From Seriola aureovittata (Eukaryota > Chordata > Actinopteri > Carangiformes > Carangidae), in NCBI RefSeq assembly GCF_021018895.1, contig NC_079364.1, positions 17,262,385-17,326,384 of the forward strand: a stretch of 64,000 nt of DNA, written 5' to 3'. Made by a program: the position numbers and the translations under genes. Shown piece by piece: positions 25,001 through 44,770 of the stretch. The notes beneath the pieces were generated by a model, which was not told the origin of the DNA, made no database searches, and saw only the letters and a program-made list of their open reading frames with translations. Position 1 is the first letter of the stretch; each line of letters begins with the position of its first letter.

Positions 25001-28000
25001 TGTCTCTTCATTTTCCACTCTAGCTGGCTCAGATTCTGCCCACAGAGGAAAACTTCCTGCTCTGTTTCAGAGAGTTTGTGGGATCCAGTGCTGAATTCAT
25101 GGCAGTAAGTTTTTGTATATTGTCCTGTGTAGATATTTATTTTCTAACCTTATTAATGCCTGATGACGTGCACTGAGTTCTCATTATATAACTATATATT
25201 AGATCTGCTCTGTCAATCTCTCAAACACATCAAAACTGATTCGATTTAATGATTGTTAAGAGGTTTGGGTTTGAAACAGCCTTATTCTTTCTCTGTTTCT
25301 GAGTCAATGCCTCAAGTTATCAGACTTCATCCTGTGGGACATATGCTCAGTGGCCCTGTGATTCCTTTTGTTTTCCTGGACAAGTGAGGCTGTAAATTGT
25401 ACATTTGAAGCCTGGATGCTGCGGCTGGAACTCACACACTTACAAAATGTTAGATATTGTACTAAACATCACTGATTAAATTCTCTTCAGGTGAACAACT
25501 ACAATGAAATGAAATGACTGAATTTAAGAATATATTATCCATGAATTAGTCTTGTCAGTGGCCAACGATGGTTGTTGTTACTTTAAAGTCACTATACGTA
25601 AAGCCGAACTGCATTTAAGCCTCAGTTGTCAGCCAGAAAAGCATCTAAATATTACACACAGTGAAGGAGTTACCTTAAGCTGAATCTTTCAATATTTAAT
25701 ACCTTGCCAACATCTAAACAACACCATGTTTGACCCGCACTTCTGGATCACTAGTGAAAACCATAAAGAGCGACCTCTCTTCTTCAGCTGCATATGTTGA
25801 GATGAATAGAGAGAAAACTGTGACGCCTTGAACATCTGGGCCTTTGTGATAGAAAGTAACCCACACATACAGTACACACACATGGTTGTACTCTGATTGA
25901 GGAGGGTTTTCAGTGGTGTGATGTTCGGGCTGCTCAGTGTGTTAAAGCTATTCTCAGACAGCCATACATTATGAATGGACCTCAGCTTTCTGCAGGGGAA
26001 AAGCAGTGAGTGCTGGAGGGGTTTAGGTATCCATCTTTGATGAGGGCTTGACAAATTCTATAATTACACAATGTCGGATGACACCACTGTCGTTTCTCTT
26101 TATTGTAGTCTTTTTTTCTGCTATAAATCAGAGAGGGTCTGCCATGTATTTCATATTTGTCATTGTGGTTGTAGTATTACACACGTTTTCTGAAAGCTAC
26201 TGCAACAACATCACTCTTCTCCTGCAGGCCTGGCGGAGGTATGACACTGACCGCAGCGGATACATTGAATCAAATGAGCTGAAGGTAAAACACAATATGT
26301 CAAACTCTGCGATACAGCTAATTCATGTAAAAATTATTTAAAGCACTGCTGCTCGTGGCGAAGTACAGTACTGTCTATGCAAAAGCACGCACACTTACTG
26401 CTCTTCACTCTCACCCATGACATTTAGTTTGTGTCCTATGCAACATGGAAAAAGCCCAGTAATTTGTGAAAATGATTTAACTGATGGCTCATCTAGGTAT
26501 TATCCACGTATGTCTGGTCTCCTTTTTATTATGTGTGGGCAAACAAAAGAGAGACCAGTAAATACAGTAAGTGGTTAATATGCTGTATGCACAGTATGTG
26601 TGACTGCCTGTGCAGCAATTATTGTAAACAAACCTCGGTTGAGATAATGATTAGCCTCCGTGTTGTGGCAGTGGTATAATTGCTGCCATTTCCTCGACTC
26701 AATCTGCACATGTATGCACCGCTCCCCAAGGGAAGTTCTCACTGTTGTGTGAAAAACAAAACCACGTTATCACCTTTGAAAAGAAATACTCCAACTTCTT
26801 TTCACATCATGAGCTCTGTACAATGACACCAGCATTTCATTTTCACCAGGACTCCAGAGTAAAATCATCACATGATCCAATCACTGACCGTGGTCATTTG
26901 TCTCTCTCCTCAGGGCTTCCTGTCAGACCTGCTGAAGAAGGCGAACAGAAACTACGATGACAAGAAGCTCAATGAGTACACACAGACAATTGTGAGCATC
27001 ATTAGGCACAGAAAATGCTTTTCCTTCACTCTGCTTTGGCAAACTCAAAATAATGACTGCAAGACTCAGGACTTTAAAGGCCAAGAGTTTCATCACCATG
27101 TAATAGCCCATCTAACGTTTCTCTGTTGATCCATATAAACATTACAGTGATGACTACATTACTACTTACAGCCCATAAGCACAGAACAACCATGTACTTC
27201 TTATACCAAGAATCATTTTTGAAATATATTGCATTATATACTGTATACACCATGCTGTATTTATCTTCAGTGATGAAACATGCTGTCTCTGGCATCATTC
27301 AATGACACTTCAAAATTCTCCAAAGTTTTAAGAATGACCATGAAGTTTGTCCTCCTCTGTCAACAGCAATGCCTTCATGCCCATATTTTTAGCAGCTGGC
27401 TGCAGCGTTTCTGAAGTAGCTTCCCTGAAGGCTAGAATTTGAATGTCTTGTTTAATATCTCGAACAACTGAACACTGCTGAAACATCACTTTTCTAGCCA
27501 CCAGCATCAATCAGCCATCTGTGGCCTTAACACACTCAACTGCTGCCATTTAATTCCACTTGAGTGGTTATGTTTAAGATCTGATATGTGTGTGTATGTA
27601 CAGCACATAATAATATTTGGTTACAGGTTCCTTGTTAATTTTCTTTCTGTGCAGCTAAGGATGTTTGATCTTAATGGTGATGGTAAGCTGGGCCTCTCTG
27701 AGATGGCAAGGTCAGTGTTACTTACAGTTTATTTTGTTTGTTTAAAATTTACACAATTTTACACTTTTTTATTTCAAAGGACAACATTAAACTTTGTGTT
27801 TTTTTTTACTGCAGGCTCTTGCCAGTGCAAGAAAACTTCCTGCTGAAGTTCCAGGTAAGATTATTATACTCATAAAAATAATAACCTTTTTCAAATTTAG
27901 TGTAATTGTCTAAGCAGCTAAAGATTCAAGTGTCATCCCTCTGATGGAGAGAAGTCAGACAACAGTGTAGATTCAGAATAGTACAATGCAACATTATTGG

Positions 28001-28981
28001 ATTCACTCCAAGAGGATTATTCGTCATCAAAGTACTGAATGAACATATGAGGCATCGACACAAATGCGTGTTTACAGATGTTAAGTCCTTCGGGAATTAA
28101 ATATTATAGAATGACAAAACATGATGGAATCCCATTTAAACCAACAGTGTTTGGAAACAGCTTTGATGGTCCATGAAATAATTTTGATAATTGCAGTCAA
28201 ATTATTCTGATTAAAGACCTAAGACTTTAATTTGCATCTTAAAGTAAAAATATCTTCTTCCACAGTTTCATGTACGTTCTTACTGAGGTAATACATAGTC
28301 ACTATGTGCACTGTTTTGATTCTTTAAGGTCCACAATTTGTAGCACAGTGGCAATGGTAATCTATATAGATTTCCCACATGCATTTTGTCATGTACTGTA
28401 TGTCCCCATATGTACACAGTGGCTTGGGAGAGCAGATCAACAATTCCTTTCTGACAGAGGATTAGTCTGTCTGATCAGGATTAACTCAACTCTAGTCCCA
28501 GTTATCATAATCTCCATGGATTAATATCAGTTCTGGATCTGGTGGGGCTTTTACCGCTGTCTAGAAATATCCATCCGTTTCTAATAATTTTCACCGCTCT
28601 CTCTCCCTCTCTCTCTCTCTTTCACAGGGCATCAGGCTCACAGTCAAAGAATTTGACTCCCTCTTCACCTTCTATGATAAGGTCAAAAGAGCATGTTTGT
28701 TTGTCTGTTTGTGCTATGATACATCTGTGATATGTGTTATGCATTGTGTGTGTGAGTGTTGCTGTATGGTACGGTACCTAAACAAGGGTCTACATGCTAG
28801 TGGCTCTGTGAGGCTGAGGCTAAATGTTCAAATCCACATGCTGACATGCTTACAATTGTCTTCAAATATCTGCTGTAAATGTCGTGCTGGAGGGAAGCTC
28901 ACTAACTCAGGATACATCCTCTGGGTACCATGAGTGTCTATACATAATTTCTTGGCAATTTATCGAATATTTGACGAGATC

Positions 28982-29044
<63 letters not shown>

Positions 29045-30097
29045 AAGACAGAAAGACAGACAGACAGGTTTTTACACTTGATTGGCATAAGCCTGAATAC
29101 ACACTGCAACTCATTTGTGCACTTTTGGCTTGAAATTGATATATTTTCCAATGAATGCCACTTTTCCTTTATGTATGTATTTAAATATTGTATGTATTTA
29201 AGACAAATGCTCGGTTTTTACTCTATCGATGGTAATATTGGTTTGTTCGTTGGTCCACCCCTTTGGCCCAGACTGAAATATCTTGACAACTATCACATGG
29301 ATTTGTGTGAAATTGTGTACAGAGATTCATGGACCCTAGAGGATGAATCTCAGTGACTTTGCTGACCCCTTGACTGTCCATTTAGTGCCACTATGAAATT
29401 TAGAGCAGATATTCATGTTCCTCTCAGGCTGAACTGTAATAACTTTAGGGATTATCTGACTTTTTCTGCAGCACCATCATCAGCCTCAGCTGTAGATGGT
29501 ATTTAGTGCTAAACTAAGATCATATTACACCTGCTTAATATCAGCATAGTGGCATTGTGATCATTTTTACAAGTTAGCATGCAGATATTAGCATGTAGCT
29601 CAAAGCACCACTGTGCCTACATACAGCATCACTGAGCTGCTAGCATGGCTGTAGACTTCGTCTTGTTGTTACATCAAATACCTTTAGGAAAATCTGATCA
29701 GACCTCCCTCGTTGTCTCTTTCAACAGGATGGTAATGGATATATTGATGAGCAGGAGCTGGATGCGTTGCTGAAGGACCTCTGCGACAAGAACAAAATGG
29801 TAATGAATAGTTAGCCTATTGATTGATCAGCTCAGGTTACTTTTCCTCTTGCCAAATATAGAGCTGAGATGAAATAGCTGCCTACAGTACATGGCCTCTG
29901 CATTGTGTACCATCTGTGGACGACTTTGTGCCCACTGACGGTGACTTTTCTATGTAAACCCCTTTGCACGTTGCATGCAGGACGTGGACTCAACAGGATT
30001 GGTGGGGCACAAAAAGAGCATCATGGCTCTGTCTGATGGAGGAAAACTGTACCGCACCGAGCTGGAGATCGTCCTCTGCCGTGACTCCTCGCTGTGA
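19079..30097 (+). CDS. calb2: Calretinin (calbindin 2), EF-hand calcium-binding protein
   Basis: Calretinin is a cytosolic neuronal Ca2+ buffer/sensor. Coding exons: 19079-19172, 24151-24227, 24826-24915, 25024-25104, 26228-26284, 26914-26991, 27655-27710, 27815-27854, 28628-28681, 29728-29799, 29981-30097. They sum to 816 nt, 271 aa, the same length as human calretinin. All junctions are GT-AG and keep frame. EF-hand loops: EF1 [12 protein letters not shown] (29-40), EF2 [12 protein letters not shown] (76-87), EF3 [12 protein letters not shown] (120-131), EF4 [12 protein letters not shown] (164-175), EF5 [12 protein letters not shown] (208-219). The sixth hand (about 252-263) lacks calcium ligands, as in the family. 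The N-terminus [14 protein letters not shown] and [16 protein letters not shown] are calretinin signatures that exclude calbindin D28k. The last exon is the most divergent from mammals. Teleosts have calb2a and calb2b; which copy this is cannot be told here. Confidence 0.96.
19727..19985. repeat. Purine-rich tract followed by GT/GC tract
   Basis: A GA-rich purine strand (19727-19850) is followed by gtgtgtgcgcgtgtgcgtg-type alternating purine-pyrimidine DNA (19909-19985). Long minus-strand frames across this stretch are low-complexity artefacts. Confidence 0.85.
20008..20235 (-). repeat. Teleost dispersed repeat, family D (reverse orientation)
   Basis: Carries ttactccagtaaaagtaaat, aaaagtatgagtgtaaaagt and taaagtaatggcttattatt, the minus-strand form of a very common fish repeat seen in forward orientation at 44771-45396. 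Confidence 0.55.
20276..20556 (+). repeat. Teleost dispersed repeat, family A
   Basis: Contains agctgaaacgtcagttcact, aatatctttgggtttttaac, tgttggtcggacaaaacaag, ttaattgattagttgagaaa and accattagttgccctaac. This is the same architecture as the copy at 7508-7846. It lies next to a family D copy. Confidence 0.75.
21050..21200 (+). repeat. Abundant teleost repeat fragment
   Basis: Contains aaccatgaccgcgatcttcc, cctaaacttaactgagaggt, tttttgtgtctaagcaacca and gtggtgatagatcagaa, a pattern seen very often in fish introns. It is noncoding. The call rests on memory of the pattern. Confidence 0.5.
21968..21987 (+). other. G-rich run (potential G-quadruplex)
   Basis: Runs of 6, 7 and 5 guanines separated by single T residues on the coding strand of calb2 intron 1. 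Confidence 0.7.
23112..23142 (+). other. Strong potential G-quadruplex
   Basis: Guanine runs of 3, 5, 7, 7 and 4, separated by one- or two-base spacers, on the calb2 coding strand. This satisfies the canonical four-tract G4 pattern. Confidence 0.8.
24002..24015 (+). repeat. Poly(C) run, 14 C
   Basis: An uninterrupted C14 run, 135 bases upstream of calb2 exon 2. It is a likely sequencing or slippage hotspot. Confidence 0.9.
28785..28860 (-). repeat. Family C repeat fragment, reverse orientation (calb2 intron 9)
   Basis: gtctacatgctagtggctct, gaggctgaggctaaatg and cacatgctgacatgcttaca are the reverse-complement form of the right part of the copy at 29262-29668. Confidence 0.55.
28981..29067. 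repeat. (GACA)n tetranucleotide repeat
   Basis: About 21 units of CAGA/GACA with a few GAAA variants near the end, in calb2 intron 9. It generates Asp-Arg-Gln-Thr frames that are artefacts. Confidence 0.97.
29262..29668 (+). repeat. Teleost dispersed repeat, family C, long copy (calb2 intron 9)
   Basis: Contains gaaatatcttgacaactatc, tcatgttcctctcaggctga, actgtaataactttagggat, tttagtgctaaactaagatc, agcatgtagctcaaagcacc and gagctgctagcatggctgta, in the order typical of this abundant fish repeat. It ends 59 bases before exon 10 of calb2. Confidence 0.75.
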
Positions 30098-30529
30098 CCT
30101 CCCTGCCTGGGACTCTGCCGTCCTCCCCCACTGTCTCCTTCTTCCTACCTCCTGATGTAACCTGGTGCATGTGTGACCCTGAACCTCGCTACACACCGCT
30201 TAAGAGTGAAAACAAAAGTGTACTACTGGCCCTGCTCTTTTAGCTTTATACCTTTTTTTTTTTAACTTAACATGCAGTTCCATAGTGAAATAGCCATCGC
30301 TAGGAATATATTGTGTATTTATTTATTTGGTCTCCTGTTTTTAATATGCATTTAATATGTATTTTTACATTCATATCATATCTATATGTTCTTCTCCCAC
30401 TGAATTTAAAATGGATATTTGTTCTGTAGCATCTGTTCATTTATTTTATTTATTTCTACTTAATTTAATATGATATTAGATTATGTTATGAGGCTTTAAC
30501 TGTTCTGTCAAAGATATTACTGAGAGATG

Positions 30530-30535
30530 AATAAA
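30530..30535 (+). terminator. calb2 poly(A) signal
   Basis: AATAAA about 430 bases after the calb2 stop, in AT-rich 3'UTR-like sequence. Cleavage is expected near 30550. It is the best canonical signal downstream of the stop. Confidence 0.7.
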
Positions 30536-31626
30536 TATAACATGACAAGTTTTGTCCCATTTATTCACTGGCATGAAAAAGGTATATCTTCATCTAAATG
30601 ATCCTCTGTTACGGCTCAGTTATAATTTCACTGCACCTACAATGAAAGGTTTGTTTGGTATTTTCTGTCAGTGGCAGGTAAAGGAAAACTTACTCGGATC
30701 GGTTCCAGTGAAGATTACAGCTCTAGTACAAATGCCCAGAGCAAGAATGTTTTCTCCAAAGTGCTCCACCTTCACTTTCTAATCTCCTGGTAAAAAGAAA
30801 ATGTGAAGTAGAAAAAGCTTGTGCTGCTCCATTTTTCATAGAGGAGAGTCTCTGAGGCCTCTGTGGCACTTTGAGATGAAGTGAGCAGAGTAGGACAAGC
30901 TGAGAGACCAGGGACAACAAAAGTACAGCAGAATGATTGTCTCACTCCCGCATGTATACAAATCTGCCATAACACAGCATGAGAAAACACAGCATGGCAA
31001 CCAAAGATTTGCAGTTAAATAATTGAAACATACCTGTTTCTCATCCAAATGTGTCTGGACTTCAACACTGAAACATATTCTACAATATAGTACTGATTAT
31101 ATTTGCCTCTATAATATGTGAGTGACAATATATGTTTATCATAGATTATATATGGATTATCTACAAGACGATGAACTAGTTTACTTTTCTGTTTCTTCCT
31201 ATAGGACACATCCCCATATTTCAGCCTTATGGACCAACCTACCTTCCATCAATTAATCATCAGTACTTTCATCTTTAATTGAACTCAACATCTTTAAAGC
31301 CCGTTCCTTCACACACGCCATCACTGCAACTACACCGACACTCACTCATGCTCAAAAACAATACAGTGCTCAGTCCCTCACACTGAATGTTCAGTGCCAT
31401 ACACATAAGGGTACACACATATACCCACAAACACATAAAAACACAAGGGCACACAGTGAAACAGTGCACTGTAGTCCAAGCTGTTAACTGCTGACAACAA
31501 GGAAAAAGAGAGTTATATCCGCTCTGATTCCTTCACACACATCAGTCCCATTCAGTGATAAGAATAAGACATAAATCGAAACGGCAGATGAGATTCCCTC
31601 TGTTATTTACCCTATGTACAGCTGCA

Positions 31627-31706
<80 letters not shown>
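31627..31706. repeat. (CA)n microsatellite
   Basis: About 40 uninterrupted CA units. Confidence 0.97.
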
Positions 31707-31708
<2 letters not shown>

Positions 31709-33020
31709 CTAGTGGACACAGCTCACTCACATTCCCTACTATGACACATGAGTTTTCTGCCGTGAGAAAGGACAGTCCAGAGAAGATTTCTAAGGAGCAC
31801 CTGGGTATAACACAAATGTGCTAGGCTTTTAAAGTCACAATATTCATCCTCAGATAACTCTCATTGTAAAAAATAGGATTTATTGGGGCATTCCCCATTG
31901 CTTAAACTTTGCCCTATTTTCTTTGACTCTTTACTTTGCATCAATAATTCCTGTTAAATCAAACACACACATTCACTCAACATTATAGTCACTAATTCTC
32001 TCTTATCTGTTTTCCCATTATTCTTTTTCTGCTGCTTTCATTTTAATGCTTCTTTCAGCTCCACAGTTCCTCAAGCTCCTCCTTCTCTTCATCATGAGAT
32101 ATTAAACTGTCATTAGTTTCTGTGGTTTAAAGACAAATGGAGAATGATTTCAGTGTGGTTATGGGGTTAGGATTAGTTAGAGAAATACTTTAAGATTTAG
32201 ATCATGTTCATAATAACCTTAGCTTATACATACAGACATGCATATAGTGCAAATACTAAGATAAACTGAGTTAAACCATACAGCTAACCTATACTGACAA
32301 GAAACAAAGGTAAAAACACTACACATTGCAACTGAATAAAAAATGGAAACTGTAAAAGCTACATTTTTCCTCAAATTATTGTTTTTTGACATTGGGTGTG
32401 CGAGTGAATTCTCTCTCATATAATGGGTTTCTTGGAAATAGCCATATTTCCTCCACACAAAGTGTGTGGTGAGTGAAATGTAGAGAAGGTCTCCACCTGG
32501 TGGGAGGCTGGAGGTGCAGTGCTCGGGTAGACAGAAAAAGTAAACCAGTGATGGTTGGTCGTAATTGTCCTCCAGTTGAAAATAACACACTTTTTTGTAA
32601 TTGGTCAGGTACAAGTTATGATTTAATTTTCTGTGTCCAGTAAAAGCCAACATGGCCACAGATAAATGTATTAAATATGACCTGGATGCAGGAGTAATGT
32701 CATCTTGGCATAAGATAATTATCACAGTGACTAGAAAAGTCTCCATGATGCCCTGCGCCAAGACTACTGGCAGATTCACATACAAAACATGCAATACAGC
32801 CGCAGCTCAAAAGATGATGCACTGTTTATTGTGTAATACTGTCCTCAGCTGGACATATTGAGTAACTGCAGAATGCTACTACTGGAAAGAGGAATTATTT
32901 CTGCAATCAAAAATTATCCCATGAAGAATTAACTATAAATGTAAAGGTTGTGTTGATCAGTTCCACTCTTATCAGGGCGCCTGCCCTGATCCACATGGGG
33001 ACATGAATAGCAAATGTATC

Positions 33021-33040
33021 TTTTTTTTTTTTTTTTTTTT
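33021..33040 (+). repeat. Poly(T) run, 20 T
   Basis: A T20 run about 250 bases upstream of the LINE fragment. It could be the reverse-oriented A-tail of an old retrocopy, but no source was recognised. Confidence 0.85.
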
Positions 33041-33269
33041 ATTATTTTGCAAGCGCCCTTTCTGCCCCTTACAAGGTGCCGCCCATGTCGCCTGTATCTA
33101 AATCTGCCATTGGTGTTTTGCATGGTCAGCAAAAAGCTTTTAGGTGCATTGTCGCCATCTTCTGAAACGGACTGTGGATCAGAATGATTCTAATGAATTA
33201 CATTCTTCTGCTAACTTTTCCTCAGTGGTTATCTTCAATCTCCCACCTATTAGCACATTTTAAATGAGG

Positions 33270-33790
33270 TCAGTGATGCCACTGAGTCTCTCTGCTCTAC
33301 TCTAACCTCATGCCTGGATAGCCTGTGTCCTCTATCCACCAACCCTGCCCGCTCTATCCTGTGTCACCCATGGTTGACTGACACCATCTGAAAGCTGCAT
33401 ACCAATCTCAGAGCTGCTGAGAGAAAATGGCACAAACCCAGTGACCCTGCTGACCACTATAATCATCCAGCACCCTCACCTGACACAAACCTCTCAGCCT
33501 ATATCTTTGCCTCCTTCACATTTGAACCCAACTCACTGGGCACTCCTTCAGTGTGTCATGGCAAGGACAAATGTTCTTATCCCATCCCTTCCCAACAGTA
33601 GTGCCCCAAGGATCGTTACTGGGATCACTTTTTGCAATGTATGCCACCACCTTGGGTCCAATTATCTGCTTGCATAGTTTGTCATATCATTACTAAGCAG
33701 ACGATCCCCTCATTCCCACCAGATGACCCCATGGTCTCTGCGCAGATCTCAGCTGGTCTCTCTGACATGACATTTTCACATGAAGACTGA
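33270..33790 (+). pseudogene. Degraded L2-type non-LTR retrotransposon (reverse transcriptase fragment)
   Basis: Frame-broken translation shows a PWLTDTI..KLH..LRAAERKWHK-like block near 33370-33430. The reverse-transcriptase motif VPQGSLLGSLFAMY..TLGPII follows near 33602-33665, and a PPDDPMVSAQISAG-like block near 33718-33760. These are ordered as in fish L2/CR1-clade LINEs. Stops and frame shifts interrupt every frame, so it is dead. The family was assigned from recognised motifs, not a search. Confidence 0.75.
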
Positions 33791-34110
33791 ACTCTTTGCA
33801 GCTGGTTGATTGGTGAAGGGCTCAACGTCTTCCTCGTCTTCTTCAGAACAAAGGCTAATAGACTTGTCCACTGAGTTGGAGTCATCCTCCATGATGTCAG
33901 TGCTCTGCCATCAGGCTGGCCTTGTGCTCATCAGTACTGAATAGCGGGGCAGCGACATCAAGCTGGTGGAGTGGTGGTGTGGTTTTGGGGTGGTGTTTCT
34001 TGGCGCCCTCCACTGACTCTTGCAATCTGGGAATGGCTTCCCCTTTCATAGGCTCTGCTGCTGACAGACTGGCTTGATGCACCAGCCTGCGTCAGCGAGT
34101 CTTCAACAGA
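33790..34110 (-). other. Coding-like minus-strand fragment of unknown origin
   Basis: Read on the minus strand, one frame is open from about 34095 to 33897 (...SLSAAEPMKGEAIPRLQES.. to ..DEHKASLMAEH). A frame shift then leads into an acidic segment (MEDDSNSVDKSISLCSEEDE). Base composition is more GC-rich than the flanks. I recognise no family. It could be a piece of a DNA transposon gene or a processed retrocopy, or chance. Confidence 0.3.
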
Positions 34111-34157
34111 GAGGTGCACAATGCTCACAGCTAGCCAGGAATTATTTATTATTAAAG

Positions 34158-34206
34158 GTTAATTTAAGAGTTTATTGATCCCCATGGGGAAATTCACAAT
34201 CCACCC
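34158..34206. repeat. LINE 3'-tail-like teleost repeat
   Basis: The string gagtttattgatccccatgg followed by ggaaattcacaatcc is characteristic of abundant fish retroelement ends. It may belong to the LINE remnant just upstream. Confidence 0.5.
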
Positions 34207-34570
34207 ATCAGCATATTAATATTAACACTGAAGTGATGTACACGTGAATGCATCAATAATTACATCGCTATATACATTATCCAGAGCCAATCTACGCAAT
34301 GAGTGTCTCTACATTTGTTACTTTAAATACATTTTGATGCTAAAACGGATTAGTACCCTATTTTAGTACTCTTACTTCAGTAATTGAATGCATGACTTGT
34401 ACAACTACGGTTGTTACACATTGACATACTGCAGCTTTTACGTTAGTAAAAAAAAACAAACAAAAAAGAACAACTTCTTCCAGCATTGATGGATTGGAGT
34501 TATGCGTGCTGCTCTCCACACACCACAGACAGATTATAATCTCAGCAGGTGTCGGCACCGTTTGCTGCTC

Positions 34571-34578
34571 TGACGTCA
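34571..34578 (+). promoter_or_regulatory. cAMP-response-element palindrome in got2 promoter
   Basis: A perfect TGACGTCA at 34571-34578, 91 bases before the got2 ATG, in a CpG-containing stretch without an obvious TATA box. CREB/ATF factors bind this sequence. Function in got2 is inferred from position. Confidence 0.55.
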
Positions 34579-34668
34579 GTACGTACACGGAGCGTAGTGT
34601 CGTAGTCATCCCTGCCCTTCACATCCGTCCACATCCTACCAGGCTCGACTCCCAAGTGCAGCATTGCA

Positions 34669-43033
<8,365 letters not shown>

Positions 43034-43756
43034 AGTGGATCCTGCTGGGAGAGCTACAAAATCAAAGCAGCAGTGTTAATGAGGAGCTTTATGTGTCACT
43101 TATTCTCTGTCTGCTCCATTCCACCTTTAGAAAAGAGCTCAGTGTTTAGTTAGACATTTTCTTGATTGGATTTCATCATGACTTCAACTTTGTCCCAGTT
43201 CGGGTGGTTGCTGCTGTGCTCTTTTTTTTTTTTTAAACATTTCATTGACCAGGCTCCCCTGCTAAATTATAAAAGACATCATTTCTCCCTCTACTGACTT
43301 AGATGGTGTCTCATTTTTGGTTATTTATTATGTGGAATCAACTGTTGGATGTGCATTAGTGTCCCCATAATGTGTGCTGTTTATCTGCTATGGGCCCACT
43401 CACTATAAAACATCAAGGAACTAACACAGGGGTAATGTTAGGTTGGGCATTAGTTTACGTGCAAGGTGAGCTCTCTGTTGCTTTGTAGAAGTTTTTCTTA
43501 ATTTTAAAGGTTAAGTTGTAGCACTTTATAAGCTGTAAGGCACTGTTTGTTTCAAGTTTAGGCTGGCGCTGGCTGTTTTTACCATATGACTTCACTGTAT
43601 TAACAGGCATTTGTCAACCAGTTAATCAATTCACTATCAGCCTAATCTGTGGTTGTTCATCTGAACTAATCAATCATCTGGTAATTTAGTCTCCTTATCT
43701 CTGTCTGTCACCTATCTCCCTTGTATTCATACTTTTCTGGTAGGAGTATTTGTAAA

Positions 43757-43758
<2 letters not shown>

Positions 43759-43794
<36 letters not shown>
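43759..43794 (+). repeat. Poly(T) run, 36 T, in got2 3'UTR
   Basis: An uninterrupted run of 36 T, about 730 bases after the got2 stop and upstream of its likely poly(A) signal, so it would be transcribed as poly(U). Confidence 0.9.
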
Positions 43795-44276
43795 CTAGTT
43801 GGTCGCAGGGCAGCAGTCTCTCAGTCAGTCCTTTTAACCCCCTTACAAAAAAGTACACAAGCCCAAAGAGCTAAACTACAAAGTACAAAGACGCAATCAA
43901 TACATGTTGAATGAATTTTGATATTCCACCATGGCCCCAAATCCAATGCTCCATTTTTAATTTTTATCATAAAGGCTTTGTATTGTTTCGCTGTACAAAT
44001 GTCTCTCTTGTTGATGAATAGAAGATGGGGACCTGATTGGGGTGAACACTGGACAGTTCATGAAAAAAATATGCACTTGCTACTCATTCACTCAGACAGC
44101 ATCTTTCAGTGTGTCAATCTGTTCATCATTATAACTGTAAGGCACAGATGGCATCTAGGAATGTGGGGTTTCACCCCAGTCTACTCATACTTCTGAAACT
44201 TCTGGCACTTCGCCTCCATGTTTTGCATTCTATCAAGAAATAATGGATCACTGGTCATGTACCTTATTGAACAAAA

Positions 44277-44282
44277 AATAAA
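44277..44282 (+). terminator. Probable got2 poly(A) signal
   Basis: AATAAA followed by a T/GT-rich stretch (atgtttgtgtgttgttttttt at about 44310-44330), the usual downstream element. It implies a 3'UTR of about 1.25 kb. Confidence 0.6.
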
Positions 44283-44770
44283 TTATTATAGAGGAATGAT
44301 CTACTCTAATGTTTGTGTGTTGTTTTTTTCTCTTCCTGATCTGATCAGTTAACCATTAGTTTTACCCATCTTTCCGTTCTTATGTGCCTGTGTCTTGCTT
44401 ATTCCGATGGATGCGTTATTATACAGTATAATATGTAAAACTGTGGGTCTACAGGAAGATAAGGAGAGACATTATCTTAAAAAAAACTATGTATAATGAA
44501 GCATCGACAGTTTCCTCAGGGCAATACTGAGCTGTTAGCCCTTGGAATCTGACACATGGCCACTCTACAAAAGAGGGTTGGTTTCAAGGCTGTAATCATT
44601 TCAGTTTATCTTGGCACATTCCTACATGGAGGTGCAATCCACCACAATATGGTTTACATACAGTGAATCTGGGTCTTCAGGGGCCCTGTGGAAAGTTCCA
44701 CTTGTTTCAACGCAGCGTTGAGTTGGTGATTCTCACATTTCACTAATTGTATCTTCACCTATAAGATTAA

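Larger units (their letters stand above)
30560..34480. other. Spacer between calb2 and got2
   Basis: There is no recognised cellular gene. It contains a CA microsatellite, an unexplained 191-codon minus frame (32219-32794), a degraded LINE (33270-33790), a coding-like minus fragment (33790-34110) and a LINE-tail-like stretch (34158-34206). The remainder shows nothing I can identify. Confidence 0.6.

Noticed and set aside
28981..29067. Regular short repeats as a possible CRISPR array
   Set aside because: Units are 4 bp with no unique spacers; it is a microsatellite in a vertebrate intron.
28934..29356. 140-codon plus frame containing DRQT repeats
   Set aside because: Translation of (GACA)n plus a family C repeat inside calb2 intron 9.
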